Source: Flavobacteriaceae bacterium (GTDB taxonomy: Bacteria > Bacteroidota > Bacteroidia > Flavobacteriales > Flavobacteriaceae). Taken from it: a DNA stretch of 9,785 nt. Both the position numbers and the translations under genes were made by a program. Positions 1-8,142 of the stretch are shown here, one piece after another. The stretch is taken from NCBI GenBank assembly GCA_030590765.1, contig JAUVCP010000052.1:1-9785 (forward strand). Reading direction: 5' to 3'. Positions within the stretch are counted from its first letter, which is position 1, and the number at the start of each line of letters is the position of its first letter. The notes below the pieces were generated by a model. That model did no database searches. It saw nothing but the letters and a program-made list of their open reading frames with translations, and was not told the origin of the DNA.

Positions 1-1
1 A

Positions 2-136
2 GCATATTTTGATGAATTTTGTTTTAGAGTTAATCGTTCTCAATTTAAAACCAGCATCTTTCATAAAACCATTAATAGAATGGTAGACAGTAAACCAATA
101 TATCAAAATCAAATAAAACAGATACTAAGCGTATAA
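2..136 (+). CDS. Transposase C-terminus, IS1595-like (partial)
   Basis: The frame is open from the left edge and encodes 44 residues before a TAA stop at 134-136; the rest of the gene lies outside the window. The visible peptide starts AYFDEFCFRVNRSQFK and continues through IFHKTINRMV. The Y-[FL]-DEF-x-[FY]-R-x-NR pattern is what I recognise as the C-terminal end of the DDE domain of IS1595-family (ISXO2-like) transposases, which cut and paste their own element. The catalytic acidic residues would lie upstream and cannot be seen, so I cannot say whether the element is intact. It faces the carbohydrate genes convergently. I could not identify a terminal inverted repeat or target duplication in the 120 bases after the stop. 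The family call rests on recognition of one short motif. Confidence 0.6.
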   Translation, partial: AYFDEFCFRVNRSQFKTSIFHKTINRMVDSKPIYQNQIKQILSV

Positions 137-207
137 CTCAAAAAATTAATTCAATTCAATTATACGACATTATAAAATTAAATTGGTATAACTCTTTTTT
201 ATAAACA

Positions 208-235
208 AATAATGCGAGTATAAACTCGCATTATT
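208..235. terminator. Bidirectional hairpin terminator
   Basis: A perfect 12-bp inverted repeat (AATAATGCGAGT, 4-nt loop ATAA, ACTCGCATTATT) lies 22 nt past the stop codon of the glgP-like gene. On the minus strand it is followed by a T-rich run (TTTGTTTAT), as expected of an intrinsic terminator. It sits between two convergent genes and the stem is symmetric, so it could also end plus-strand transcripts coming from the transposase gene. Confidence 0.8.
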
Positions 236-257
236 CTTAACTATTTTATATGATAGA

Positions 258-1901
258 TTACTTGAACATCTTGTTATAGTATTCTGTAGCCATTCTATTA
301 CTTGTGAATTCAGGAATCACATCATCCATGCCATTGAAAACAATTTTTGACCATTCTTTGGGTTTATCATAGTATGTTGGTAAAACCTTATTCTCTAAAA
401 TATCGTATAAATTATCAGCATCTATCTTATCCTGCTCCCATACCGGCATTTTATGATCCAGTTCAGGTAAAATAAAGCTATTTTCTCCATCTTTAGCAAA
501 TTCAGGAATCCATCCATCATTGATTGAAACATTTACCGATCCATTCATTGCAGCTGTCATGCCACTTGTACCAGATGCTTCACGTGTAATTCTTGGAGTG
601 TTTAACCAAATATCTGATCCTGTTTTTGTTTCTCTGGAAAGGTCAATTTCATAACCAACAAGAACAGCAAGATTAGATTTATATTTAGTCATATTAACAA
701 GGTGATTAAAAATATCGATTGCATAAAAATCAAATGGATAAGGTTTTCCCGCCCAAATAATCTGTATCGGATATTTTTCATTGGTAATTAGCCTTTCAAA
801 ACGTTCCATATCATGTAACAAAAGGTCTGCTCTCTTATATCCTGCAAATCTTCTTGCCCAAACAATAGTAAATACATTAGGATCAAACATTTTTACTGTT
901 TGATTTGCTACTACATCAAAAAGTTCTTTCTTTAATTCAATCTTTCTTTCTCTAAACGCTTTTGCATTTCTTTTTTTCCAGATCTTTTTTATTTGGTCAT
1001 CCTGCCAGAATTTTTGATTCTGAGCATTGGTAATTGGAATGATCTTACAAATATCATTGTAATCTTTCCACATATCATTGGAAACATCTGCATGCAATTT
1101 TGAAACAGCATTGGCTTTTTTAGCCATTCTTAATGCTGAAACCGTATAATTGATATTACCATCATTTACTGATTCTTTTGCAAGTTCCTCATCATTCAAT
1201 CTTCTACCAAAAAATCCACAACGATTCAAATGACGGGCATCTCTTTCTTCATTACCTGCTTTTTCAGGAGTATGTGTTGTAAAAACCATCTGGTTCTTTT
1301 TTACACCTTGATCACGTAAATAATAAAAAGCAGGCAATGCATGCCCCTCATTCAAATGATAAACATCTGATCCTCCAAGTGCTTCTACAACTTTTGCACC
1401 TCCAATTCCTAAAACAATACTTTGAGAAATACGAGTCAACTCATTTGCATCATACAGATAATTGGTAATTGTTTTTGAAAGAAAATCATTTCCTTCAACA
1501 TCTGTAGATAATAGGTATAATGGAACCGTTCCGAATATCTCAGGTTTTAACACATAAGCACGAACCTTTACAGAAGGATTATCATGTAATTTTACGTCTA
1601 CCTCAATACCTGTATACTCTAAAAAATTATAATGCTTCTCAATAAAATTTACCCGGAGTGTCTGGTCTTCATTTCTTCCCTGATCATAATAGCCATACTT
1701 CCATAACATCCCTATTCCAATCATATTCTGTTTCAACTCAAATCCAGAACGCATATGTGACCCAGCTAAAAACCCTAAACCACCAGAATAGATCTTTAAT
1801 GCCTGGTGGATACCAAACTCCATACTAAAATAAGCAGCTCTCTTTTCAAATTCTTTTGCAGGCTTATACGGATGATACCATTTATTATATTTACTTGTCA
1901 T
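258..1901 (-). CDS. glgP: GT35 alpha-glucan phosphorylase-like protein lacking the PLP lysine
   Basis: This 547-residue protein has a GT-B fold and belongs to the alpha-glucan phosphorylase family (GT35, short bacterial type). Members normally release glucose 1-phosphate from alpha-1,4-glucans using pyridoxal phosphate (PLP). Family motifs in order are AYFSMEFG (23-30), IYSGGLGFLAG (37-47), YHLNEGHA (181-188), FTTHTP (207-212), WARRFAGYKRA (348-358) and REASGTSGMTAAMNG (440-454). The last motif normally reads SGTSGMKAAMNG and its lysine forms the Schiff base with PLP. Here residue 449 is Thr (ACA, positions 555-557), one base from Lys AAA. The frame is intact and the other motifs are kept, so this does not look like general decay. 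At 547 residues it is shorter than the roughly 700-850 typical of the family. The ATG at 1899-1901 is the first possible start, because an in-frame TAA lies 12 nt upstream; AGAAAG just before it may aid initiation. There is no signal peptide, so it should act in the cytoplasm. It may be a non-phosphorolytic glycosyltransferase or a lineage-specific variant. Confidence 0.85.
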   Translation of the reverse strand: MTSKYNKWYHPYKPAKEFEKRAAYFSMEFGIHQALKIYSGGLGFLAGSHMRSGFELKQNMIGIGMLWKYGYYDQGRNEDQTLRVNFIEKHYNFLEYTGIEVDVKLHDNPSVKVRAYVLKPEIFGTVPLYLLSTDVEGNDFLSKTITNYLYDANELTRISQSIVLGIGGAKVVEALGGSDVYHLNEGHALPAFYYLRDQGVKKNQMVFTTHTPEKAGNEERDARHLNRCGFFGRRLNDEELAKESVNDGNINYTVSALRMAKKANAVSKLHADVSNDMWKDYNDICKIIPITNAQNQKFWQDDQIKKIWKKRNAKAFRERKIELKKELFDVVANQTVKMFDPNVFTIVWARRFAGYKRADLLLHDMERFERLITNEKYPIQIIWAGKPYPFDFYAIDIFNHLVNMTKYKSNLAVLVGYEIDLSRETKTGSDIWLNTPRITREASGTSGMTAAMNGSVNVSINDGWIPEFAKDGENSFILPELDHKMPVWEQDKIDADNLYDILENKVLPTYYDKPKEWSKIVFNGMDDVIPEFTSNRMATEYYNKMFK

Positions 1902-1931
1902 GTCTTTCTGTGTTTAAAAATTAATAAGCGG

Positions 1932-1939
1932 CAAAAATA
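1932..1939 (-). promoter_or_regulatory. Candidate -7 promoter element for the glgP-like gene
   Basis: On the minus strand these bases read TATTTTTG, a full match to the Bacteroidota -7 consensus TAnnTTTG. They lie about 30 nt before the ATG of the glgP-like gene. The nearest upstream TTG is only 12 nt away, shorter than the usual spacing to the -33 element, so the match is incomplete. A separate promoter is plausible because a strong terminator lies between this gene and the GH31 gene upstream. In AT-rich DNA such a match can arise by chance. Confidence 0.35.
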
Positions 1940-2073
1940 ACACTAATTATTCAATTATAACATTAAGAAGGGTTAATTCCCCTTAGCAAATACACTAAAA
2001 AAAGTATTGTTTATTTCATTTATAAAAATGAGCAAATCCCATCTTAATTATTAAAAAAATAATTCCAAATAAA

Positions 2074-2107
2074 TTAAAATCCAACAGCTTAATCTGTTGG
2101 ATTTTAA
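2074..2107 (-). terminator. Intrinsic terminator after the GH31 gene
   Basis: A perfect 14-bp stem (core AAAATCCAACAG / CTGTTGGATTTT) with a 6-nt loop lies 28 nt past the stop of the GH31 gene. On the minus strand it runs into a T-rich stretch (TTTATTTGG, then a run of T). It should end most transcripts of the glgE-mak-glgB-GH31 block and leave the glgP-like gene under separate control. The 234-nt gap holding it contains no ORF I can support. Confidence 0.85.
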
Positions 2108-2135
2108 AAATTTGTTAATTAAGAATTGCTGTAAT

Positions 2136-4538
2136 TTATTCTCCAACAATATTTAAATTGGTAAATTCTTTCGTAATAACAATAACATTATCCCCATTTA
2201 CTTTTAAATCCTCGAATAAAAACTCTTCATTATCAATATAAATTTTTCTTATTTTAAAAGGAAAACCATGTAGTTTAATTTTAAAAGTTTCATACGTTGT
2301 AATAAATTTACCTAATTTGTGCTGTTGTATGCTTAATTTATTTGATTTTCCAACTAAACTAAAATTTCGTAAACTAAAACGGCCTTTTTTATAGTCGTAC
2401 CCTTCATTGGCATCTTCATATAATTCACTTTTCTCTTTTCCTTTTTTATAGTAAACATCAAGGGTCATCTCGTCAATTTCTTTTTCCCCAACATATTGCT
2501 GTACTGGATATTTAGGGATAATTGCACCTTCTTTTATAAAAATTGGCATAGAATCAATATCTGCTTCCACACGCATTTCTTTTCCTCCCTTTACAAACTC
2601 ATCTGTCCAGAAATTATACCAGTTCCCAACTGGAATATACATTCTTCTACCTTGAGCATTTGGTTCCATAACAGGGCAAACCAATATTTTTTCACCAAAA
2701 ACAAACTCGTCATTTCTATCATAGGTCTGTTGATCATTCTGATCAAATAACACCAAAGATTTCACAATTGGCATACCTTCGTTTATATATCTCCAAAATG
2801 CAGTATAAATATAAGGCAGCAATGTATAACGCAGTTCTATAAACTTCCTAACAATATCAATTACATCTTCATCAAATGACCAAGGTTCTTGTTCTCCATG
2901 ATCACCAGATGAATGTGCTCTGCAAAAAGGATGAAACACACCTAGTTGTATCCATCTTGTGTATAATTCACCTGTTGGTTGTTCTGCAAACCCACCAATA
3001 TCTGATCCTACAAATGAATATCCTGAAAGACTCATTCGCTGTGCCTGAATATTAGCAATCCATAAATGATCCCAGGTAGCAATATTGTCACCCGTCCATG
3101 TAGATGAATATCTTTGAGTTCCTGAGTAAGCAGATCGTGTGATAACAAAAGGACGATCAGGATAAGAGTATTTTTTTAATCCTTCATATGTTGCTTTTGC
3201 CATTTGCATACCATAAATATTATGTGCTTTTCTATGACTACAAGGGTTTCCATCATAATCATGACGCACATCATCAGGGAATGTTTTATTAGGAACTTCC
3301 ATCACGGCAGGCTCATTCATATCATTCCAAACACCTTTCACCCCAATTTCGTCAATTAATTCCTTAAATAAACCCGACCACCATTTTCTTACTTTTGGAT
3401 TTGTATAATCGGGAAAGTAACATTCTCCCGGCCATACTTTACCTTTCATATAAGGTCCGTCAGCTCTTTTACAAAAATAATCGTTTTCAATACCTTCTTT
3501 GTAAACGCTGTAATCTTCATCAATTTTTATTCCCGGATCTATGATAGCAAATGTTTTAAATCCATCATCTAATAATTCCTGCACCATTTTTTTGGGATTT
3601 GGGAAATACTCTTTGTTCCATGTAAAACATCTGAATCCTTCCATATAATCAATATCGAGATAAATCGCATCACAGGGTATTTGCAATTCTCTAAATTTAT
3701 GAGCAACTTCTTTTACTTTTGACTCAGGGTAATAGCTCCATTTACATTGATGAAAACCTAATGTCCAAAGTGGTGGAAGTTCCGGTGTACCGGTTAGATC
3801 GGAATAACTTGCAACCACATCGATCATCTTAGGTCCGTAAATAAAATAGTAATTCATTTCACCTCCCTGCGCCCAAAAACTTGTTATATGACGTTGTTCA
3901 TGACAAAAATCAAAAAATGATCTAAAAGAATTATCAAAGAAAATTCCATATGCCTTTCTTTCATGTAAAGCAGTATAAAAAGGTATCGTTTTATAGATTG
4001 GATCTGTATGTCTTTCAAATGCATAAGAATCTGTTGCCCAATTCTCAAATCTTTTACCTCTTAAATTTGATTGTACAGGCTTATCTCCCATACCATAATA
4101 ACTTTCTCCACTTGGAGCAGCTTTACTCATTTTAACGATATCTCCTCCGTAATCATAATTTTCTTCCCAGTGAAAACCTGATTCATCTTCAGAAATAAGA
4201 GATCCATCTACTGCATCAAAAATGGCAACACGCAAATCAACCTTATGGATATGGCATATTAATTTTGAAGTAGTTACCTCATAATAATCATCAAATTCTT
4301 TGGTGCTTAAATGATTATATCCCCTACTTGCATTTTCATCAATTGCATAAGAAAAATCATTTTCAAAAATTGATTTGGTAGTAAATCTAAATCTTAAAAT
4401 ACTGTCTCTATAAACAGTTAACTGTAAAACAACATTATTATCTGTGGTAAAATAAAATGTATCTACGTCTTTCTTACATGCAACAATCTTTGAAGGGAAT
4501 TGGTCGCCTTTTCTATCAATTTCTGTATTTATAATCAT
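2136..4538 (-). CDS. GH31 family alpha-glucosidase, cytoplasmic
   Basis: An 800-residue glycoside hydrolase of family 31, which releases glucose from the non-reducing ends of alpha-glucosides by a retaining mechanism. The N-terminal beta-sandwich domain covers about 1-240 and the catalytic barrel about 250-590. After these come beta-sandwich domains, including a DUF5110-like stretch near 690-770. The nucleophile lies in GVWNDMNEPA (Asp406) and the acid/base in WTGDN (Asp484); YLDIDYM (293-299) and GSDIGGF (511-517) are further family motifs. There is no signal peptide or lipobox (the protein starts MIINTEIDRKGDQFP), which fits an intracellular enzyme. The length is normal and no key residue is missing. 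It lies 66 nt after glgB in the same direction and probably shares its transcript. Placement in a glycogen block favours maltose or malto-oligosaccharides as substrate, but GH31 also includes alpha-xylosidases and transglucosidases and the exact specificity cannot be read from the sequence. Confidence 0.92.
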   Translation of the reverse strand: MIINTEIDRKGDQFPSKIVACKKDVDTFYFTTDNNVVLQLTVYRDSILRFRFTTKSIFENDFSYAIDENASRGYNHLSTKEFDDYYEVTTSKLICHIHKVDLRVAIFDAVDGSLISEDESGFHWEENYDYGGDIVKMSKAAPSGESYYGMGDKPVQSNLRGKRFENWATDSYAFERHTDPIYKTIPFYTALHERKAYGIFFDNSFRSFFDFCHEQRHITSFWAQGGEMNYYFIYGPKMIDVVASYSDLTGTPELPPLWTLGFHQCKWSYYPESKVKEVAHKFRELQIPCDAIYLDIDYMEGFRCFTWNKEYFPNPKKMVQELLDDGFKTFAIIDPGIKIDEDYSVYKEGIENDYFCKRADGPYMKGKVWPGECYFPDYTNPKVRKWWSGLFKELIDEIGVKGVWNDMNEPAVMEVPNKTFPDDVRHDYDGNPCSHRKAHNIYGMQMAKATYEGLKKYSYPDRPFVITRSAYSGTQRYSSTWTGDNIATWDHLWIANIQAQRMSLSGYSFVGSDIGGFAEQPTGELYTRWIQLGVFHPFCRAHSSGDHGEQEPWSFDEDVIDIVRKFIELRYTLLPYIYTAFWRYINEGMPIVKSLVLFDQNDQQTYDRNDEFVFGEKILVCPVMEPNAQGRRMYIPVGNWYNFWTDEFVKGGKEMRVEADIDSMPIFIKEGAIIPKYPVQQYVGEKEIDEMTLDVYYKKGKEKSELYEDANEGYDYKKGRFSLRNFSLVGKSNKLSIQQHKLGKFITTYETFKIKLHGFPFKIRKIYIDNEEFLFEDLKVNGDNVIVITKEFTNLNIVGE

Positions 4539-4549
4539 AAAATCTCATT

Positions 4550-4580
4550 ATTTCGTTTCAACCGACAAATGAAACGAAAT
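4550..4580. repeat. Perfect inverted repeat between glgB and the GH31 gene
   Basis: Two 11-base arms, ATTTCGTTTCA and TGAAACGAAAT, are exact inverted copies separated by 9 bases, and fill half of the 66-nt gap. On the minus strand the structure ends 11 nt before the GH31 ATG. It has no following T-run, so a classic terminator is unlikely. It could be a weak RNA hairpin affecting mRNA processing or GH31 translation. It could also be a DNA operator: the TGAAACG half-site resembles LacI/CcpA-type sites, though the 9-base spacing is not typical of these. Confidence 0.6.
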
Positions 4581-4604
4581 TTAATAAAAGGAAAAAATAT
4601 TATG

Positions 4605-6509
4605 CTAAATAATTTTAAAAGCAACCATTGCCAAAGGTGGTAGCGTAATTTCTGTAGAATACTTTCTGTTATCCCAGGCTTTTTTCTCAATACTTATTTT
4701 TTTGGAGTTACTCACTCCACTACCAAAGTACTTTTTATAATCGCTATTTAAAACTTGTTTTAAACTGCCATTTCTTGGAAGACCAATTCTATAATTTTTT
4801 CTAGCAATTGAAGTAAAATTACAAACAACTATAATATCATTTTCCTCATCATGCCCCTTACGAATATAAGAAATTACTGAATTTTCGCTTTCGCTGAAAT
4901 TGATCCATTCAAATCCGTCATTACTGAACGATTTTTCATAAAGTGCTGGTGTATTTTTATACAAAGTATTCAAATCCTTCATAAAAATATGTAAACCTTT
5001 ATGTGGTGGATATTGCAACAAGTGCCAGTCTAAACTTTGAGCAAAGTTCCATTCAGATGATTGTCCAAATTCAGCCCCCATAAACAGAAGTTTTGTTCCG
5101 GGATGCGTGTACATATAACCAAACATCAATCTTAAATTGGCAAATTTTTGCCATTCATCTCCAGGCATTTTATTCAATAATGACTTTTTACCATATACAA
5201 CCTCATCATGAGATAATGGCAGTACAAAATTTTCAGAAAAAGCATAAGCCAAACTAAAGGTAATATCATTTTGATGATGCTTTCGGTAAATAGGGTCTTT
5301 TGAAAAATATTCTAATGTATCGTTCATCCAGCCCATCATCCATTTCATACCAAAACCTAAACCACCCAAATTTACAGGTTTAGTAACTCCCGGAAATGCA
5401 GTTGATTCTTCGGCAATGGTTTGTACTCCTCCAAAATTCTCATACACTCCCTGATTAAAATCTTTTAAAAATGATATTGCATCTAAATTCTCTCTTCCTC
5501 CAAATTCATTTGGCTCCCATTCTCCATCTTCTCTTGAATAATCCAGATAGATCATTGATGCTACAGCGTCTACACGCAATGCGTCCACATGATATTTATC
5601 CAACCAGAAAAATGCATTACTAATCAAAAATGAACGAACTTCATTTCGGCCATAATTAAAGATCAAGCTCTTCCAGTCTGGGTGATATCCTTTTCTTCGG
5701 TCTGGATGTTCATATAAATGACTTCCATCAAAAAATCCAAGGCCATGATCATCTGAAGGAAAATGAGATGGTACCCAGTCAAATATAACACCAATGTCAT
5801 TTTTATGTAATTGATCAATTAAAAACATCAGTTCTTTTGGCGATCCAAATCTTGAAGTTGGTGCAAAATAGCCAACGATCTGATATCCCCATGAGGGATC
5901 ATATGGATATTCCATAATCGGCATAAATTCTACATGCGTGAAATTCATTTCTTTTAAATAATTTACCAGTTTATCAGCTAAATCTGTATATGTCAAAAAG
6001 TTGTTGTCTTTATCTCTCATCCATGAACCCATGTGCATCTCGTAAACAGCATATGGTTTATCCAGACCGTTCTTCTCTTTTCTGTAAGACATCCAATCGG
6101 AATCTTTCCAATTATAATCTTCAATATTTTTTACAACCGATGCAGTATTTGGTGGTGTTTCACAATAAAACGCATATGGATCTGCCTTCTCTGTTTCAAC
6201 ATAATTATGAGATTTGATCTTAAATTTATATCGTATGCCTTCTTTTGTATCCGGAATAAAACCTTCCCAGATTCCTGATCCATCCCAGCGAACATTTAAC
6301 TGATGCTGTTTATCATTCCAGTAATTAAAATCTCCAACAACAGAAACTTTTTTTGCTGAGGGTGCCCAAACGGAAAAATAGACTCCTTTTTCACCATCAA
6401 TTTCCATAGGATGTGCTCCAAATTTTTCGTACAGTCGATAATGCTTCCCACCTTTAAAAAGGTTGATATCAAATTCTGTAAACAGGCTAAATGCTTTTAC
6501 TTTTGTCAT
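4605..6509 (-). CDS. glgB: 1,4-alpha-glucan branching enzyme GlgB
   Basis: A 634-residue GH13 branching enzyme that moves alpha-1,4-glucan segments onto alpha-1,6 positions. A CBM48 domain covers about 30-110 (GVYFSVWAPSAKKVSVVGDFN), followed by the catalytic barrel and a C-terminal beta domain from about 530. Active-site residues are Asp314 in ALRVDAVASM, Glu367 in TIAEEST and Asp435 in PLSHDEVVYG; the family sequences YEMHMGSW (156-163) and DWVPSHFP (244-251) are present. It is shorter than the roughly 730-residue E. coli enzyme because it lacks the extra N-terminal domain, a common short type. The ATG lies 4 nt after the mak stop, so translation is probably coupled. It would branch the linear chains extended by GlgE. 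It ends with TAG, with no sense codons of note before the next in-frame stop (TAA at 4581-4583), so TAG acts as a normal stop here. Confidence 0.95.
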   Translation of the reverse strand: MTKVKAFSLFTEFDINLFKGGKHYRLYEKFGAHPMEIDGEKGVYFSVWAPSAKKVSVVGDFNYWNDKQHQLNVRWDGSGIWEGFIPDTKEGIRYKFKIKSHNYVETEKADPYAFYCETPPNTASVVKNIEDYNWKDSDWMSYRKEKNGLDKPYAVYEMHMGSWMRDKDNNFLTYTDLADKLVNYLKEMNFTHVEFMPIMEYPYDPSWGYQIVGYFAPTSRFGSPKELMFLIDQLHKNDIGVIFDWVPSHFPSDDHGLGFFDGSHLYEHPDRRKGYHPDWKSLIFNYGRNEVRSFLISNAFFWLDKYHVDALRVDAVASMIYLDYSREDGEWEPNEFGGRENLDAISFLKDFNQGVYENFGGVQTIAEESTAFPGVTKPVNLGGLGFGMKWMMGWMNDTLEYFSKDPIYRKHHQNDITFSLAYAFSENFVLPLSHDEVVYGKKSLLNKMPGDEWQKFANLRLMFGYMYTHPGTKLLFMGAEFGQSSEWNFAQSLDWHLLQYPPHKGLHIFMKDLNTLYKNTPALYEKSFSNDGFEWINFSESENSVISYIRKGHDEENDIIVVCNFTSIARKNYRIGLPRNGSLKQVLNSDYKKYFGSGVSNSKKISIEKKAWDNRKYSTEITLPPLAMVAFKII

Positions 6510-6513
6510 AGAT

Positions 6514-8142
6514 TTAATTATTAATTATATTAGAAATTCCTTTCAAAGGAATTAAAGCCCAACGTGGGCGTGAATTTAGCTCATAGCCTAATTCATATAC
6601 TGCTTTTTCTAACAAACAGTATTTTAAGATAAAATTTCGTTCCTGGTCATAACCAATATTCAAATTGGCATTTAAAATAGCATCAATATAAGTTGCTAAA
6701 AAAACACTGGTGAAATAGGAATACAATAATTCAGCAGCTTCAAATAATGTTTCTTGTGATTGAATATATTTTTCACTATTATTAAAAACTGTTGCATAAA
6801 TCGCATAGTGAAAAGATCTAAACATTCCTGCAACATCTTTTAAAGGTGGCTGTTTCACTTTTCTGTCTCTGATGGTACTTTCTGGTTCACCTTCAAAATC
6901 CAGGATATAAAAATCATCACCTTTGACCAGTATTTGTCCCAAATGATAATCACCATGAACCCTTATTCGTTCTCCTTTAAGTTTGGTCCAGTCAAATTTT
7001 ACAAATCGCTTTCTTATAATATTTTTATTATTTAAAAACTCATTTGCTAGATCTAATGCCAAACCATCCAGTTTGTGTAAATTGTTCTCAACAGCATTTA
7101 ACCTGTTTTGAAACTGATAGAGTAATCTGTTCTTTAGCCAAACGGTATAATCACTGCTAAAATGTGTTGGCGTAAAGGCTGTTTCTTCAAACTCTGAGCC
7201 TAATACAATATGCATCTCAGCAGTTCGTTTTGCGATAGTTTGTATTTTTCGGAATAGATCTGAGCCTACCCAATCTAGAATTTGTTCAGGTACATCCTCT
7301 ATTTTCAGTCTCCTATATAACTCAGTTGTTGGCAATGAATTTACATCAATGTGCTTAGATTCTAAATTTAAAAACACTCTATGTAGTTCTTTTAACATAT
7401 ATTCCCATGCATCACCTTGGTTTTCAACCATTTCTTGCATTAGTGCTATAGTAATATTTACTTTATCTGAACCAATTAAATTCAAACTTCCTTGATAGGA
7501 TGGAGTATGTTTAAATTCTTTCTTTTCAGATAAAAAACGACTCATTTCATAATCAGGATTTTTATTGACATAGATCCTTCTGAAAAACTTTAATACAAAC
7601 TTTTCATTATAAACAATAGAAGTATTACTTTGCTCTAAACCCAAAAATCTTGATGATTCATAAACTACATTAGTTAGGGTATCACTTTTATGATATTGAA
7701 CTTTGTTTCTATCATTAGGTTGAGCGTATAAGATACGTTCAAATATCAATTTTCTAAATGCCTCCAAATTAATTGCATCTATAATAAAACCTTGTTCACC
7801 GTTTATATTAATTGGAAGAATTCTATCTTGCTCAGCAAAACTTTTATCAGTAACAAAGGCTATTGGTAAAAAATAATGTTGATAAAAAGCTTCAACAAAA
7901 TTAATCTCTAAGATCAGACCAAAATAGACTTCTCCATCATTCTGAATTCTGAAATATTCTGAAAGCTCTATATATTTTAACTTACTTGCTTTCCCACCGT
8001 ACCAACGTTGTTTCACAATGTAATTTTCTAAAACATCAGAAAGGAAAACTTTTACAAAATCTCTATTATCAAGTAACTCTCCCCAGTTTTCATCAAAATG
8101 AAAGGGAGATTGTATTACAGTTTTTGTAGTTTTATTTAGCAT
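6514..8142 (-). CDS. mak: Maltokinase (Mak/Pep2 type)
   Basis: A 542-residue protein of the maltokinase family, which phosphorylates maltose with ATP to alpha-maltose 1-phosphate, the GlgE substrate. The N-terminal cap carries QRWYGGKASKL (45-55), matching the QRWFGGK motif at the start of Mak domains. A probable nucleotide-binding Lys185 lies in VLKFFRR. The kinase core has RVHGDYHLGQIL (394-405), with catalytic Asp398, then ILDFEGEP (413-420), with metal-binding Asp415, and PPLKDVAGMFRSF (432-444). These are the aminoglycoside-phosphotransferase-fold signatures of this family. It is longer than the roughly 455-residue actinobacterial enzymes and closer to the Mak half of TreS-Mak fusions, but no TreS part is attached. 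The ATG directly follows the glgE stop (TAGATG) in the same frame, indicating coupled translation. No signal peptide or membrane segment is seen. Confidence 0.9.
   Translation of the reverse strand: MLNKTTKTVIQSPFHFDENWGELLDNRDFVKVFLSDVLENYIVKQRWYGGKASKLKYIELSEYFRIQNDGEVYFGLILEINFVEAFYQHYFLPIAFVTDKSFAEQDRILPININGEQGFIIDAINLEAFRKLIFERILYAQPNDRNKVQYHKSDTLTNVVYESSRFLGLEQSNTSIVYNEKFVLKFFRRIYVNKNPDYEMSRFLSEKKEFKHTPSYQGSLNLIGSDKVNITIALMQEMVENQGDAWEYMLKELHRVFLNLESKHIDVNSLPTTELYRRLKIEDVPEQILDWVGSDLFRKIQTIAKRTAEMHIVLGSEFEETAFTPTHFSSDYTVWLKNRLLYQFQNRLNAVENNLHKLDGLALDLANEFLNNKNIIRKRFVKFDWTKLKGERIRVHGDYHLGQILVKGDDFYILDFEGEPESTIRDRKVKQPPLKDVAGMFRSFHYAIYATVFNNSEKYIQSQETLFEAAELLYSYFTSVFLATYIDAILNANLNIGYDQERNFILKYCLLEKAVYELGYELNSRPRWALIPLKGISNIINN

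Noticed and set aside
131..194. Direct repeat GTATAACTC at 131-139 and 186-194 as a possible insertion-sequence end or target duplication
   Set aside because: The first copy overlaps the transposase stop codon, the motif is short and AT-rich, and no matching left end is available.
2496..2750. Open frame on the plus strand inside the GH31 gene (84 codons)
   Set aside because: It is antisense to a strongly supported GH31 gene, has no recognisable motif and a composition typical of a reverse-frame shadow. The same holds for plus-strand frames at 3950-4135, 5990-6217, 6033-6278 and 8812-9057.
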